Origin: Microbacterium yannicii
GTDB lineage: Bacteria > Actinomycetota > Actinomycetes > Actinomycetales > Microbacteriaceae
Assembly: GCF_024055635.1 (NCBI RefSeq)
Contig: NZ_JAMXMB010000037.1
Span: 62,001 to 126,000, forward strand
Direction: 5' to 3'
Length of the DNA stretch: 64,000 bases
Shown here: positions 51,624 through 60,606 of the stretch, piece after piece
How positions within the stretch are numbered: position 1 is the stretch's first letter
Layout: each line of letters starts with the position of its first letter
The notes under the pieces: generated by a model
What the model saw: the letters and a program-made list of their open reading frames with translations, nothing else
What the model was told of the DNA's origin: nothing
Database searches by the model: none
Position numbers and translations under genes: made by a program

Positions 51624-52081
51624 CGGGCTGGGAGCCCGGGCTCGAGTTCGTCTTCGAGCTGAAGGTGGCGGTGTCGGAGCCGATCCGGGTCGGGCGCACG
51701 GCATCCGAGGATCTCAACGTGACGCCCATCGTGGGCGGCACGATCTCGGGACCGCGGTTGAACGGACGCGTGCTGGGGGTCGGCGCCGACTGGTGGGTGA
51801 CGCGGGGGGCGACGACGCAGCTCGACGCGCGGTATCTCATCGAAGCAGACGACGGCGCGGCGATCGACGTGGTGAACCGCGGCTACTGGCACGCCGCCGA
51901 AGACGTCGAGCGGCGTCTGTATGCCGGTGAGGACGTGGGGGAGGAGGACCTCTACTACCGCACGACGTTCGTCTTCCAGACCGGCGCGGAGGCGCACCGC
52001 TGGCTCACTGAGGCTCAGTTCGTCGGCTACGCACGGCCCGAGCCGGGGCAGGTCTGCATCCGGGTGTTCCGCGTCCGCTGA
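51620..52081 (+). CDS. DUF3237 protein (copy 2)
   Basis: A 153-aa paralogue of the protein at 43776: LEFVFELKVAVSEPIRVGRT, VGGTISGPRLNGRVLGVGADWW, TQLDARYLIEADDGAAIDV and EAQFVGYARPEPG align along the whole length. The GTG start overlaps the amidase stop. Two hydrolase/DUF3237 pairs (CocE, amidase) in one region suggest that DUF3237 helps or protects such hydrolases, or binds the shared ligand. This is inference. Confidence 0.88.
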   Translation: MTGWEPGLEFVFELKVAVSEPIRVGRTASEDLNVTPIVGGTISGPRLNGRVLGVGADWWVTRGATTQLDARYLIEADDGAAIDVVNRGYWHAAEDVERRLYAGEDVGEEDLYYRTTFVFQTGAEAHRWLTEAQFVGYARPEPGQVCIRVFRVR

Positions 52082-52090
52082 CGGGCGAAG

Positions 52091-52126
52091 GCCCGGCCCC
52101 CAGGCAGTGGGCGAGCTGAGCCGGGC
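52091..52126 (+). terminator. Possible terminator of the second importer operon
   Basis: GCCCGGC (52091-52097) and GCCGGGC (52120-52126) can form a 7-bp stem with a 22-base loop just after the last gene. No T-run. Confidence 0.4.
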
Positions 52127-52212
52127 AATAGCTGCGGCCTTCCGCGGAGTCAACCCCGTGTCTCGGCATCCCGCGGTTTCGTACGGTGGCTGTTCCAGTG
52201 AAAGGAGCCGTC

Positions 52213-52686
52213 ATGGCGACCAGCATTGTGACAGCAGAGATCGACGTCGACGCCCCCATCCGGGCCGTGTACGACCAGTGGACGCAGTTCGCGGAGTTCC
52301 CGCGCTTCATGTCCGCGGTCGACCGCATCGATCAGCTCGACGACCAGCGCACCCACTGGGTCGTCAACATCGGGGGAGTGGAGCGTGAGTTCGACGCCAC
52401 CATCACCGACCAGATGCCCGACGACCATATCTCTTGGGCGAGCCACGGTGAGAAGCTCCACACCGGCCGTGTCAGCTTCGTGCCGGCGGGCGACGGCACG
52501 CGGGTCTCCCTCGAGATGACCTGGGTGCCCGAGTCGTTCACCGAGAAGACGGGCGCCGCGCTCGGCATCGACGAGCGCGCCGCGAAGAAGGACCTCGAGC
52601 GCTTCAAGGAGTTCATCGAGGAGCGGGGCCGCGAGACGGGCGGCTGGCGCGGCGAGATCCACGGCGGGGCGACCCGCGAGGCGTGA
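52213..52686 (+). CDS. SRPBCC family protein (START-like, polyketide cyclase type)
   Basis: A 157-aa START-like protein. IDVDAPIRAVYDQWTQFAEF with PRFMSAVDRIDQLDDQRTHW at the N-terminus, then WASHGEKLHTGRVSFVPAGDG and DLERFKEFIEERGRETGGWRGEI at the end, match the small stress-associated SRPBCC group often linked to general stress genes in actinobacteria. AAAGGAG lies 5 bases before ATG 52213. Likely binds a hydrophobic ligand. Followed by a disordered acidic protein, which may form a unit with it. Confidence 0.88.
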   Translation: MATSIVTAEIDVDAPIRAVYDQWTQFAEFPRFMSAVDRIDQLDDQRTHWVVNIGGVEREFDATITDQMPDDHISWASHGEKLHTGRVSFVPAGDGTRVSLEMTWVPESFTEKTGAALGIDERAAKKDLERFKEFIEERGRETGGWRGEIHGGATREA

Positions 52687-52731
52687 TCCCGCGTCCGACG
52701 TCTGAACCGAGCTCGAGAAGAGGAGAACCTC

Positions 52732-53082
52732 ATGTCCGACAGTCTTCCCGCCGACATCCCGCCGGCACCCGACGGCCAGCTGGGGACGGAGCAGGCCGGG
52801 ATCCAGCCGCTCCGCGACCGCGATACGTCGATAGAGCCGGATCCCACGCGCGACCCGGCACAGGCGGAGTGGGATCGCACCACCGCGCTCGACGCGGGCG
52901 AGGATCCCGACATCGAGACGGCGACGGGGGACGATCCCGCGCACCTGCCGTCCGATGGCGACGAGGTGCCGCGGGAGGATCTGCCGTCCGCGGCCAGCCA
53001 GCCCGATACCCAGGGGTTCAGCCCTGAGATCGCCGAGCTCGGCGACGCGGGGCAGGGCGATCTCGCACCCGAGGACTACTAG
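52732..53082 (+). CDS. Hypothetical acidic, low-complexity protein
   Basis: A 116-aa Asp/Glu/Pro-rich protein without hydrophobic or catalytic motifs, probably intrinsically disordered. GAAGAGGAG before the ATG is a good ribosome-binding site and codon use fits the neighbours, so it is likely real. It sits 45 bp after the SRPBCC gene, perhaps as a stress-related partner. No family is recognised. Confidence 0.65.
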   Translation: MSDSLPADIPPAPDGQLGTEQAGIQPLRDRDTSIEPDPTRDPAQAEWDRTTALDAGEDPDIETATGDDPAHLPSDGDEVPREDLPSAASQPDTQGFSPEIAELGDAGQGDLAPEDY

Positions 53083-53093
53083 GCAGGCGCGAC

Positions 53094-54131
53094 GTGCAGG
53101 TCCTCTTCTGGCCGATTCACGGCGGATACACCGACGCCTTCGTCCGCGGCGAGCACGAGTACCTGCTGCCGGTGCGCAGCGTGCGGCCCGGCGAAGACGG
53201 CGTCGGCGGCGGCGGGGGATGGGAGCGGGCGCGGCCGGTCGCGCTCGATGACCTGCGCGGAGAAGACATCGACATCGTCGTGTTGCAGCGTCCGGAGGAG
53301 ATCGACCTCGTCGAGTCGCCGACGGGGCGCGTGCCGGGCCGGGATCTGCCAGCGGTCTATCTCGAGCACAACACCCCTGGTCCCGCTGCGTTCACCACGC
53401 GGCATCCGCTCGCCGATCGCCGGGACATCCCGATCGTCCACGTCACCCATTTCAACCGGCTGTTCTGCGACAACGGGATCGCACACACGGCCGTCGTGGA
53501 GCACGGCGTGCCCGGTCCGGGCCCGCTCTACTCCGGGGAACTGGCCCGGATCGGCGTCGTCGTCAACGAACCGGTGCGGAGATGGCGCGCCGTCGGCACC
53601 GATCTGCTGCCCGCGTTCACGCGGGAAGCGCCGCTGGACGTCTTCGGCATCGACGCCGGCCTGCTGCGGGAGGCGTTCGACGACGACGCGGCGATCACCG
53701 GCATCGAGAGCGTGGCGCCCCGGCGCCTGCACGCCGAGTTCGCCCGCCGCCGGGTGTACCTGCATCCGTTCCGCTGGACCTCGCTCGGACTGTCGCTGAT
53801 CGAGGCCATGCATCTCGGGATGCCGGTGGTCGCGCTCGCGACGACCGAGGCGGTACGGGCGGTCGCCGCCGGCACGGGCGTCGTCTCGACCGACGTCGAC
53901 GATCTGCGCAGGGCCGCGCGGACCTTCCTCGAGGAGCCGGAATGGGCCGCCGAGGTGGGCGCCCGGGCGCGCGAGCACGCCCTGGCCCTCTACGGCCTGC
54001 CGGCGTTCCTCGAGCGATGGGACGAGGTGCTCCTCGAGGCGATCGCGGCCCGGCCCGGCCCCGGGGTGGTCTACGCGAACGCGAACAGCGGCGGGAACGC
54101 CACGACGACGATCGCCGCCCACGCCAGGTAG
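53094..54131 (+). CDS. Glycosyltransferase family 4-like protein
   Basis: A 345-aa protein with GT-B features: FWPIHGGYTDAFVRGEHEY at the start and a nucleotide-sugar-binding C-terminal region with YLHPFRWTSLGLSLIEAMHLGMPVVALATTEAV (in part), as in GT4 enzymes. It is likely cytosolic. The GTG start follows the acidic-protein gene by 12 bases. The last 61 bp overlap the convergent membrane-protein gene. The acceptor and donor are unknown. Confidence 0.75.
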   Translation: MQVLFWPIHGGYTDAFVRGEHEYLLPVRSVRPGEDGVGGGGGWERARPVALDDLRGEDIDIVVLQRPEEIDLVESPTGRVPGRDLPAVYLEHNTPGPAAFTTRHPLADRRDIPIVHVTHFNRLFCDNGIAHTAVVEHGVPGPGPLYSGELARIGVVVNEPVRRWRAVGTDLLPAFTREAPLDVFGIDAGLLREAFDDDAAITGIESVAPRRLHAEFARRRVYLHPFRWTSLGLSLIEAMHLGMPVVALATTEAVRAVAAGTGVVSTDVDDLRRAARTFLEEPEWAAEVGARAREHALALYGLPAFLERWDEVLLEAIAARPGPGVVYANANSGGNATTTIAAHAR

Positions 54132-55450
54132 ACCGGCAGGAAGCCCGTCTGCCACCGCTCCAGGCGCTCGAAAGGCGTGCGGCGCAACGTGAACCGCAGC
54201 TGCAGCCAGGCCGCGCCGACGAGGTTCGCGAGCAGGATGACGTTGAGTCCGAGCGAGGCGAGCTTGTTGGGGCTCGCCCCCCACTCCGCGATCCGCCCGA
54301 TCATCGCGACGAGCACCATGATGTCGACGACGAGCGCGGCCGCCACCATCAGCAGCTGGAGCCGGTCGAACCACGAGGGCGGGGCGAGCGGCTCGCGGGC
54401 CGACAGCGCGTAGAGCAGCAGGCCCACGACGACCACCAGCACGATGTCGAAGAGGATGAGCAGATCGCGCTGGCCGAACACCTCGGTCTCGCCCCCGTCG
54501 ACGAGGTTCCCCTGCACGAGCCCCGCGACGATGAAGGCCAGCAGCAGCAGCGTGAACAGCGGCGTGAACAGCTTGGTCAGCACCGGGGCGATGTTCTCGA
54601 TGACGCTCTGCTTCGCCTCGACGAGCCACGCCGCGACGACGACGGCTCCGGCGACGCCGCACGGCACCATGAACTGCTCGACGAACCACTCGGCGTCGAG
54701 GCCGATCGCCGAGAACACCCCCATCGTCAGCGCCACCAGCACGCCGCCGCCGAGGGCGATGAGGGCGAGGTACACCAGCCACTCGCCGGTGAACCGGATG
54801 AAGTCCATCCGGGCGCGGCTCGACCTGACGCGCCCGTCGACGTAGGCGATGCCCGTCACGATCCACAGCGCCACGGCCGCATGGGTGGCCGCCAGTACGA
54901 GTGTCGAGCCGTCCGGTGCGAACGGGTACACCGCCATCACGACGGCGGTGAGAAGGAACGGCACGCCCACCACGGCGACGGTCGCGGCGGATGCCCGGCG
55001 GCGCACCAGGAAGTAGGCCGCGAGGAACGGCAAAACGAGCAGGGACCCGAAGCGTGCGTAGAAGTCGCCGTCTTCACCGAAGCGGATGCCGAACACCGCC
55101 GGAAGCTGGATCGCCAGCGCCGCGCCGATCGCCAGCCCGACGGCCAAGGCAAGACCGGCGCCGCTGCGGGCGGCGCGCGGCGCGCCCGGGAACATCAGCT
55201 GCTTCCAGAGCCGGTCCGAGTGCTCGCGGGCGAATTCCCGAGACAGGTCGTCGAGTCCGCCCAGGCGCTTCACCGCGACGAGGAACGCCTCGTCGCCGTC
55301 GAGACCGGAGGCTTCAAGACGATCGATCTGACCGCGCAGGTGGTCTTCGAGCTCGTCGACATCGCGGCCGTCGATCGCCTCGGGGCGCGAGACGTACGCG
55401 CGCCACGCCGAGATCTGCTCCTCGATGCGGGGTTCGAGGTCGTCTGCCAT
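54071..55450 (-). CDS. Permease-prefix-domain membrane protein partnered with PadR
   Basis: A 459-aa protein. The N-terminal about 75 residues (EEQISAWRAYVSRPEAIDGR, DEAFLVAVKRLGGLDDLSREF) form the helical prefix domain found before permease-like proteins; the rest has about ten to twelve transmembrane segments. GGAGGT lies 8 bases before the ATG at 55450. The gene begins 1 base after the PadR stop, so the pair forms an operon; PadR-coupled membrane proteins of this type respond to envelope stress or drugs. Function unknown. Confidence 0.8.
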   Translation of the reverse strand: MADDLEPRIEEQISAWRAYVSRPEAIDGRDVDELEDHLRGQIDRLEASGLDGDEAFLVAVKRLGGLDDLSREFAREHSDRLWKQLMFPGAPRAARSGAGLALAVGLAIGAALAIQLPAVFGIRFGEDGDFYARFGSLLVLPFLAAYFLVRRRASAATVAVVGVPFLLTAVVMAVYPFAPDGSTLVLAATHAAVALWIVTGIAYVDGRVRSSRARMDFIRFTGEWLVYLALIALGGGVLVALTMGVFSAIGLDAEWFVEQFMVPCGVAGAVVVAAWLVEAKQSVIENIAPVLTKLFTPLFTLLLLAFIVAGLVQGNLVDGGETEVFGQRDLLILFDIVLVVVVGLLLYALSAREPLAPPSWFDRLQLLMVAAALVVDIMVLVAMIGRIAEWGASPNKLASLGLNVILLANLVGAAWLQLRFTLRRTPFERLERWQTGFLPVYLAWAAIVVVAFPPLFAFA

Positions 55451-55451
55451 G

Positions 55452-55838
55452 TCACGCACCTCCGAACGCCGGGGCGCCCGCGAAGTCGGTGCCGCCGTCG
55501 CGGTCGGACCACACGCGTTGCAGCGCCCGGCTCACGACCGCCCATTGCCGCCGCTGCTCGGCGAACGCGGCGCGGCCGGTGGCGCTGAGTCGGTAGTGCT
55601 TGCGCGGGCGACCGCTGGGGGAGGCGCCCCACGACGACTCGACGTGCCCGAGCCGCTCGAGCCGGTGCAGGAGCGGATACAGCATGCCGTCGCTCCACTC
55701 CAGCTCGCCGCCCGACAGCTCGCCGACGCGCTGCAGGATGGCGTAGCCGTACGACTCGCCGTCGGCGAGGATGCCCAGCACCATCGGCGTCGCAGCCGCG
55801 GCCACGAGGTCTTTGCCGATCTTCACATCGTCCTCCAT
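55452..55838 (-). CDS. PadR family transcriptional regulator
   Basis: About 128 aa. The winged-helix PadR motif is seen: LVAAAATPMVLGILADGESY, GYAILQRVGELSGGELEWSDGMLYPLLHRLER (in part) and GRPRKHYRLSATGRAAFAE. The ATG at 55838 starts MEDDVKIGK; an in-frame ATG at 55859 is possible. A perfect inverted repeat overlaps this start region, hinting at autoregulation. Cotranscribed with the membrane protein that follows. Confidence 0.86.
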   Translation of the reverse strand: MEDDVKIGKDLVAAAATPMVLGILADGESYGYAILQRVGELSGGELEWSDGMLYPLLHRLERLGHVESSWGASPSGRPRKHYRLSATGRAAFAEQRRQWAVVSRALQRVWSDRDGGTDFAGAPAFGGA

Positions 55839-55856
55839 ACGTAGAACACCTACGTA
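55838..55856. promoter_or_regulatory. TACGTAG-N5-CTACGTA inverted repeat at the PadR start
   Basis: Perfect 7-bp arms with a 5-base centre, directly at the PadR gene start. PadR regulators commonly bind inverted repeats over their own promoters; the site is a candidate for that. Confidence 0.6.
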
Positions 55857-56011
55857 CATAGAAGTACAAGTTACCTAGAACTGCAAGGTACTCCCGCGAC
55901 CGCGCGTGACGCCGCGTGACGGAGGCGCGCGGGCCGTGGGAATGGGTACGCCCGCGGCGTGTTGGGATGGGGAGGGCGAAACCGCCGCCCGCACCCCGAC
56001 GAAGGACCCGC

Positions 56012-56764
56012 ATGACCCTCCCCACGAGCACCCCCGACACCGTCACCGACGCCCGCTGGAACGCCGTCGCGTCCGAGCACGGTGTCGCCGCCCTGCGGTA
56101 CACGCACTGGCTGGATGACGAGCCCCGCGCCTACGACGGCGCGCCGGGGCTCTGGCGCGCGGCGGACGACCGCGTGGTCGGCACGGCGCTGCGGTCGGAC
56201 GCGTCGGACGCACCGCTCGACGAGGTCGTCCTGGCGCCCGGAGAGCACCTCGACGTCGGCCGCCTGCGGCTGAAGGCGATCAGCCGCGAGGGCGCGCCGG
56301 CGCTGCGCGTCTTCGACCCCGAGATCTCCGGACGCACGCGGCTGCGCGGCATCCTGTCCTTCCCTCACGACGACGCGTGGGCGATCACCGGTGTGTTCCG
56401 TCCGGCGCCTGAGGGGCAGATCAACGTCATCCGGAGCGTCGACGGATACGAGCGCGAAGAGCCGGCCGTCGGCACGATCGCCCTCGAGGTCGGCGGCGCG
56501 CCGGTCGAGCTCACGGTGACCGGAGACCCGGAGTCGGGTCTCAGCGCCGTGATCGCGGATGCCACGAGCAACGTCGACGCGTACCGCTTCCGCTTCCTCG
56601 AGATCGAGGCGCCGGCCGCGGACGGCTCGGTCACCGTCGACTTCAACGACGCCTACCTGCCGCCGTGCGCGTTCAGCGACCACTACGTGTGCCCGCTGCC
56701 GCCGGCGAACAACCGCCTCGCCGTGCGGGTCGAAGCCGGGGAGCGCACCACGGTACTGGACTGA
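56012..56764 (+). CDS. DUF1684 protein
   Basis: A 250-aa cytosolic protein of the DUF1684 family: LKAISREGAPALRVFDPEIS near 90, FRPAPEGQINVIRSVDGYERE near 130, and the C-terminal VDFNDAYLPPCAFSDHYVCP with LPPANNRLAVRVEAGER are its conserved blocks. The cysteines and histidine in PPCAFSDHYVCPLP are the most conserved part of the family and may be a site. ATG 56012 has GAAGGA upstream. Function unknown. Monocistronic. Confidence 0.86.
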   Translation: MTLPTSTPDTVTDARWNAVASEHGVAALRYTHWLDDEPRAYDGAPGLWRAADDRVVGTALRSDASDAPLDEVVLAPGEHLDVGRLRLKAISREGAPALRVFDPEISGRTRLRGILSFPHDDAWAITGVFRPAPEGQINVIRSVDGYEREEPAVGTIALEVGGAPVELTVTGDPESGLSAVIADATSNVDAYRFRFLEIEAPAADGSVTVDFNDAYLPPCAFSDHYVCPLPPANNRLAVRVEAGERTTVLD

Positions 56765-56882
56765 GCGCCTCGGCCTCGGTCTCGGATGACGGCGAAGGCC
56801 CGGTCGCGCCGCGGGGAGCGGTACGTGGACAATGGGGCATCAGCCGGAGGGTGTCCGGCATGGTCCGATCCGAGGAGCCGAC

Positions 56883-57965
56883 ATGGCCCGTTCCCTCTCC
56901 GAGATCCGCGAACGTTCCCGTGAGCGCGCGCGGCTGCGGGCCGCCGCGCGCTCCGAGCTGAAGAACACCGCGTACGAGATCTTCATCGGCGCGCTGTCGA
57001 TCCTGTCGATCATCAACCTGGTGCTCGTCTACGCCATCGCCGGCGACGGCGCGGTGGAACTCGTCCTGTCGGTCATGAACGCGCTGTTCAGCGCCATCTT
57101 CCTCGGCGATTTCATCTACCGGATCTCGACGGCGCCGTCGGCGGGGCGCTACTTCTTCCGGGGATTCGGCTGGGCGGATCTGCTGGCAAGCCTCCCGTTC
57201 CCGCAGTTCAAGGTCCTGCGCGTGTTCCGGCTGCTGCGCGTGTTCCGGCTCCTGCGCGAACTCGGTCCGCGCACGGTCTGGGCGACGCTCATCCACGACC
57301 GCGCCAACAGCGCGCTGATGACCCTGCTGCTGATGGGCGTGCTCGTCCTGCAGTTCGGCAGCATCACGATCCTGTACGTCGAGGAGGACGCGGACGGCGC
57401 CAACATCACGACGGCCTCGGACGCGCTCTGGTACACGATCGTCACGATCTCGACGGTCGGCTACGGCGACCAGTACCCGGTGACCAACGTCGGCCGGCTG
57501 ATCGGCACTCTCATCATCGTCGTCGGCGTCGGCATCTTCGGCACCTTCACCGGATACCTGGCGAACCTGTTCCTCGGGCCCGGCAAGGGCGCAGCCGCGG
57601 CGGCGGAGACGGATGCCGCGTCCGCCGATCCGGGCGACACCTCGGCCGAGGAGGCCTCAGGCGCCGGGCCCGCCGCGCAGCCTGCCTCGAGCACCGACGC
57701 GAGCGCGTCGCAGCCGTCGATCGCACGCCACGCGGCCAAGGGGGTGGCGGCCGGTGCGGTGGCGGGTGCCGTAGAGACGGGGGTCTCGGCCGGCGCGGGC
57801 ACGGCGGACGGCAGCGATGTCGACGCTCTGTCAGACGAGGCGACCACTGCGGCTGCCGCCGTACCCGATCCGGGCGAAACGGCCGAGCGGCTGCGCGTGC
57901 TGCTGGCGCAGTCCGAGGAGGCGATGGCCGAGATGCGGCGGCTGCTCGCCGCCGCGACGCCGTAG
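56883..57965 (+). CDS. Voltage-gated-type potassium channel
   Basis: A 360-aa membrane protein with a voltage-sensor-like S1-S4 segment and one pore. S4 shows the arginine repeat FKVLRVFRLLRVFRLLREL (109-127), and the selectivity filter TVGYGD is at 191-196, the hallmark of K+ channels. Residues about 1-30 are charged and helical; a 135-residue Ala/Ser/Pro-rich tail ends with a short coiled-coil-like helix (ERLRVLLAQSEEAMAEMRRL). ATG 56883 follows GAGGAG. It sets or senses membrane potential. No RCK domain is present. Confidence 0.9.
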   Translation: MARSLSEIRERSRERARLRAAARSELKNTAYEIFIGALSILSIINLVLVYAIAGDGAVELVLSVMNALFSAIFLGDFIYRISTAPSAGRYFFRGFGWADLLASLPFPQFKVLRVFRLLRVFRLLRELGPRTVWATLIHDRANSALMTLLLMGVLVLQFGSITILYVEEDADGANITTASDALWYTIVTISTVGYGDQYPVTNVGRLIGTLIIVVGVGIFGTFTGYLANLFLGPGKGAAAAAETDAASADPGDTSAEEASGAGPAAQPASSTDASASQPSIARHAAKGVAAGAVAGAVETGVSAGAGTADGSDVDALSDEATTAAAAVPDPGETAERLRVLLAQSEEAMAEMRRLLAAATP

Positions 57966-57999
57966 CACCCCGTCGTCCGGGCGGATGCGCGAGAGGGCG

Positions 58000-59031
58000 T
58001 CAGGCCTGAGCGGTGCCGTGACGCTGCGGCCGGGTGGAGTTGCGCACGATGAGATGCGTGGGCAGCGGGGTGTCCTCGGTGACGCTGTCGGGCTCCTCCA
58101 CCGCGATCAGCACCTTCTGCATCATGAGTTCGCCGAGGCTCGCGAAGTCCTGGCGCACCGTGGTGAGCGCCGGGTAGAGGTAGCCCGCCTCGGGCACGTC
58201 GTCGAAGCCGACCACGCTGACGTCCTCGGGCACGCGGAGCCCGCGCTCGCGCAGCGCCGACAGCAGACCGATCGACATGTGGTCGTTGGATGCGAACACC
58301 GCCGTCCCGGGATCGATCTCGAGGTCGGCGCCCAGCCGGTAGCCGCTGGCCGCCGACCAATCGCCGTGCCTCGGCTCGACGACCTCGAGGCGGCGCGCCC
58401 CGAGTTCGTCGCGCCAGCCGCGGATGCGCTCGACGGCGTCCGGAGCGCGCTGGGGGCCGGCGAGGTGGAGGATGCGGGTATGGCCGAGTTCGGCGAGGTG
58501 GCGGACCGCCGATCGGGCGCCCCGGTACTGATCGATCGACACGATGAGGGGACTCCGGCGCGCGGTCGCGGCGGCGGCCACCACCGGGATGCTGAGATCG
58601 AGGCCCCGGACGACCTCGAGCACGCCGATGTCGACGACGATCAGCACGATCGCGTCGACCCGCTGGCGCAGCAGCGACTCGATCACCTCTCGCACGGCGG
58701 CGGGGTCGGGATCGAGAGCGCTCACCGTCTCGACGCTGTAGCGCTCGGCGCGGGCAGCGAAGTTGAAGGCCGTGGCCACCGACGTCGGGCCGTAGTCCGA
58801 GACCCCGGGCGCGACGAGCCCGATCGTGCGGGTGCGGCGCGTGACGAGTGCGCGGGCAGCGGGGGAGGGACTGTAGCGCAGCTGCGCGATCGCCTGCTCC
58901 ACCCGTGCGCGGGTGGCGGGGCGGACGTTGGGCAGGTCGTTGAGCACCCGCGAGACCGTCTGGTGCGAGACGCCCGCGAGCCGGGCGACATCGAAGATGT
59001 TCGCGGAGCGCGCCTGCTTCTCGTCGGTCAC
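58000..59031 (-). CDS. LacI family transcriptional regulator
   Basis: A 343-aa repressor. HTH at about 11-60 (NIFDVARLAGVSHQTVSRVL, NDLPNVRPATRARVEQAIAQ) and a periplasmic-binding-like ligand domain with PVVAAAATARRSPLIVSIDQ near 155 and VFASNDHMSIGLLSALRERG near 245. The GTG start overlaps the stop of the sugar ATPase (GTGA). It closes the sugar importer operon and most likely represses it in response to its sugar. Sugar unknown. Confidence 0.9.
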   Translation of the reverse strand: MTDEKQARSANIFDVARLAGVSHQTVSRVLNDLPNVRPATRARVEQAIAQLRYSPSPAARALVTRRTRTIGLVAPGVSDYGPTSVATAFNFAARAERYSVETVSALDPDPAAVREVIESLLRQRVDAIVLIVVDIGVLEVVRGLDLSIPVVAAAATARRSPLIVSIDQYRGARSAVRHLAELGHTRILHLAGPQRAPDAVERIRGWRDELGARRLEVVEPRHGDWSAASGYRLGADLEIDPGTAVFASNDHMSIGLLSALRERGLRVPEDVSVVGFDDVPEAGYLYPALTTVRQDFASLGELMMQKVLIAVEEPDSVTEDTPLPTHLIVRNSTRPQRHGTAQA

Positions 59032-60557
59032 CGCGCTCCCTCCTCGTCGGCGTCGTCGGCCTGTGCGACGAGGGCCATGAGGGAATCGACGGTGAGCGCG
59101 TCGGAGGGCAGCGTGTCGACCACGCGACCGCCGCGAAGGATGGCGACACGGCCGGCGACGCGCAGCACCTCCTCGAGCTCGGCCGAGATGAACACCACCG
59201 ACAGTCCGTTGTCGGCGAGCTCGCCCACGAGGTTCTGGATCTCGACCTTGGCGCCGACGTCGATGCCCCGCGTCGGCTCGTCGAGGACGAGCACACGCGG
59301 TGACAGCGCGAGCAGCCGTGCCAGCAGCACCTTCTGCTGGTTGCCGCCGGACAGCGTGCCCGCCGGGCGGTCGGGATCGGGGGGCCGGATGTCGAGCGCC
59401 TCGATCCAGCTCATCGCCAGTTCGCGGCGGCGCTGATCCCGCATGCGTCGGAAGATCCCCCGCTCGGCCTGCAGCGCGAGCGTGATGTTGTCCTGCACGC
59501 TGAGCTCGCTGATGATGCCCTCGGTGCGGCGGTTCTCCGACGAGTAGACGACGCCGAACGTGATCGCCTCGCGCGGGCTTCTCGGTTCCACCGATCTGCC
59601 GCTGATCGTGATGATCCCGGCGTCGAGCCGGTCGGCGCCGGTGATCGCGCGCGCCAGCTCAGTCCGTCCCGAGCCGAGGAGCCCGGCGAGTCCGAGCACC
59701 TCGCCCTCGTGCAGCACGACGTCTGCGTCGGCGATGCCGGGAGCGACCGTCACGCCCTCAGCGTGGAGAAGAGCGGATGCCGCCTCCGGCGCTGCCTCGA
59801 CGCGATCGCGTGTGCCCAGATCCGAGGCGCTGCGTCCGAGCATCTTCTCGACGAGGTCGATGCGCAGCAGCTCGCTCGGCAGGTACTCGCCGACGAGCCG
59901 GCCGCCGCGGAGCACGGTGATGCGATCTGCGATCTCGTAGACCTGGTCCAGGAAGTGCGAGATGAAGATGACCGCGACGCCGCGCTCCTTGAGGTCGCGC
60001 ATCACCCGGAAGAGCTCAGCCACCTCATCGATGTCGAGGCTGGAGGTGGGCTCGTCCAGCACGAGCATCCGGACGTCGATCGAGATCGCCCGTGCGATGG
60101 CGACGAGCTGCTGGATCGCGAGCGAGTGACTTCCGAGCATCGATGCCGGGTCTATCGTCAGGCCGAGCCCCGACAGCACCTCCGCGGCGCGCTCCCGCAT
60201 CGCGGACCAGTGGATGGTGCCGAAGCGACGAGGTTCCCGGCCGAGGCAGATGTTTTCGGCCACCGTGAGATTCGGCAGCAGATCGATCTCCTGGTAGACC
60301 GTGCTGATCCCGGCGCGCAGCGCGTCGGCCGGTGTTCCGAACCGGATGGGGTGCCCGTCGAGCTCGATGCGCCCGCTGTCGAGCTGCAGCGCCCCGGTGA
60401 GCGCTTTGATGAGCGTCGACTTGCCGGCGCCGTTCTCTCCCATGAGCGAGTGAACCTCGCCGGGGAACACGCGGAAGCGCACGTCGTCGAGCGCGGTCTC
60501 CGCGCCGAACCTTACCGTCGCCCCGGTGAGTTCCATGAGCGGACGCCGCTCGTCCAT
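59028..60557 (-). CDS. Sugar ABC transporter ATPase (RbsA/MglA/YtfR-like), copy 1
   Basis: A 509-aa tandem-NBD ATPase. NBD1: GENGAGKST near 38, VYQEIDLLPNLTVAENI near 85, signature region SHSLAIQQLVAIARA and LDEPTSSLDIDE. NBD2: GLLGSGRTELARAI (the degenerate Walker A usual in this family), LSGGNQQKVLLARLL and LDEPTRGIDVGAK. The ATG at 60557 looks leaderless (CATAAT ends about 6 bases upstream), so this gene may have its own promoter although it follows the permeases. A second, closely similar ATPase begins the same block, which is unusual. Confidence 0.9.
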   Translation of the reverse strand: MDERRPLMELTGATVRFGAETALDDVRFRVFPGEVHSLMGENGAGKSTLIKALTGALQLDSGRIELDGHPIRFGTPADALRAGISTVYQEIDLLPNLTVAENICLGREPRRFGTIHWSAMRERAAEVLSGLGLTIDPASMLGSHSLAIQQLVAIARAISIDVRMLVLDEPTSSLDIDEVAELFRVMRDLKERGVAVIFISHFLDQVYEIADRITVLRGGRLVGEYLPSELLRIDLVEKMLGRSASDLGTRDRVEAAPEAASALLHAEGVTVAPGIADADVVLHEGEVLGLAGLLGSGRTELARAITGADRLDAGIITISGRSVEPRSPREAITFGVVYSSENRRTEGIISELSVQDNITLALQAERGIFRRMRDQRRRELAMSWIEALDIRPPDPDRPAGTLSGGNQQKVLLARLLALSPRVLVLDEPTRGIDVGAKVEIQNLVGELADNGLSVVFISAELEEVLRVAGRVAILRGGRVVDTLPSDALTVDSLMALVAQADDADEEGAR

Positions 60558-60563
60558 CACGCC

Positions 60564-60569
60564 ATTATG
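60564..60569 (-). promoter_or_regulatory. CATAAT -10 element for leaderless ATPase transcript
   Basis: CATAAT on the minus strand lies 6 bases before ATG 60557, in the 49-bp gap after the permease gene. It fits an internal promoter giving a leaderless message. The -35 is unclear. Confidence 0.45.
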
Positions 60570-60606
60570 TCGTGAGACGCGAGCAGGCCCGCTCATGGCA
60601 CTCGGG

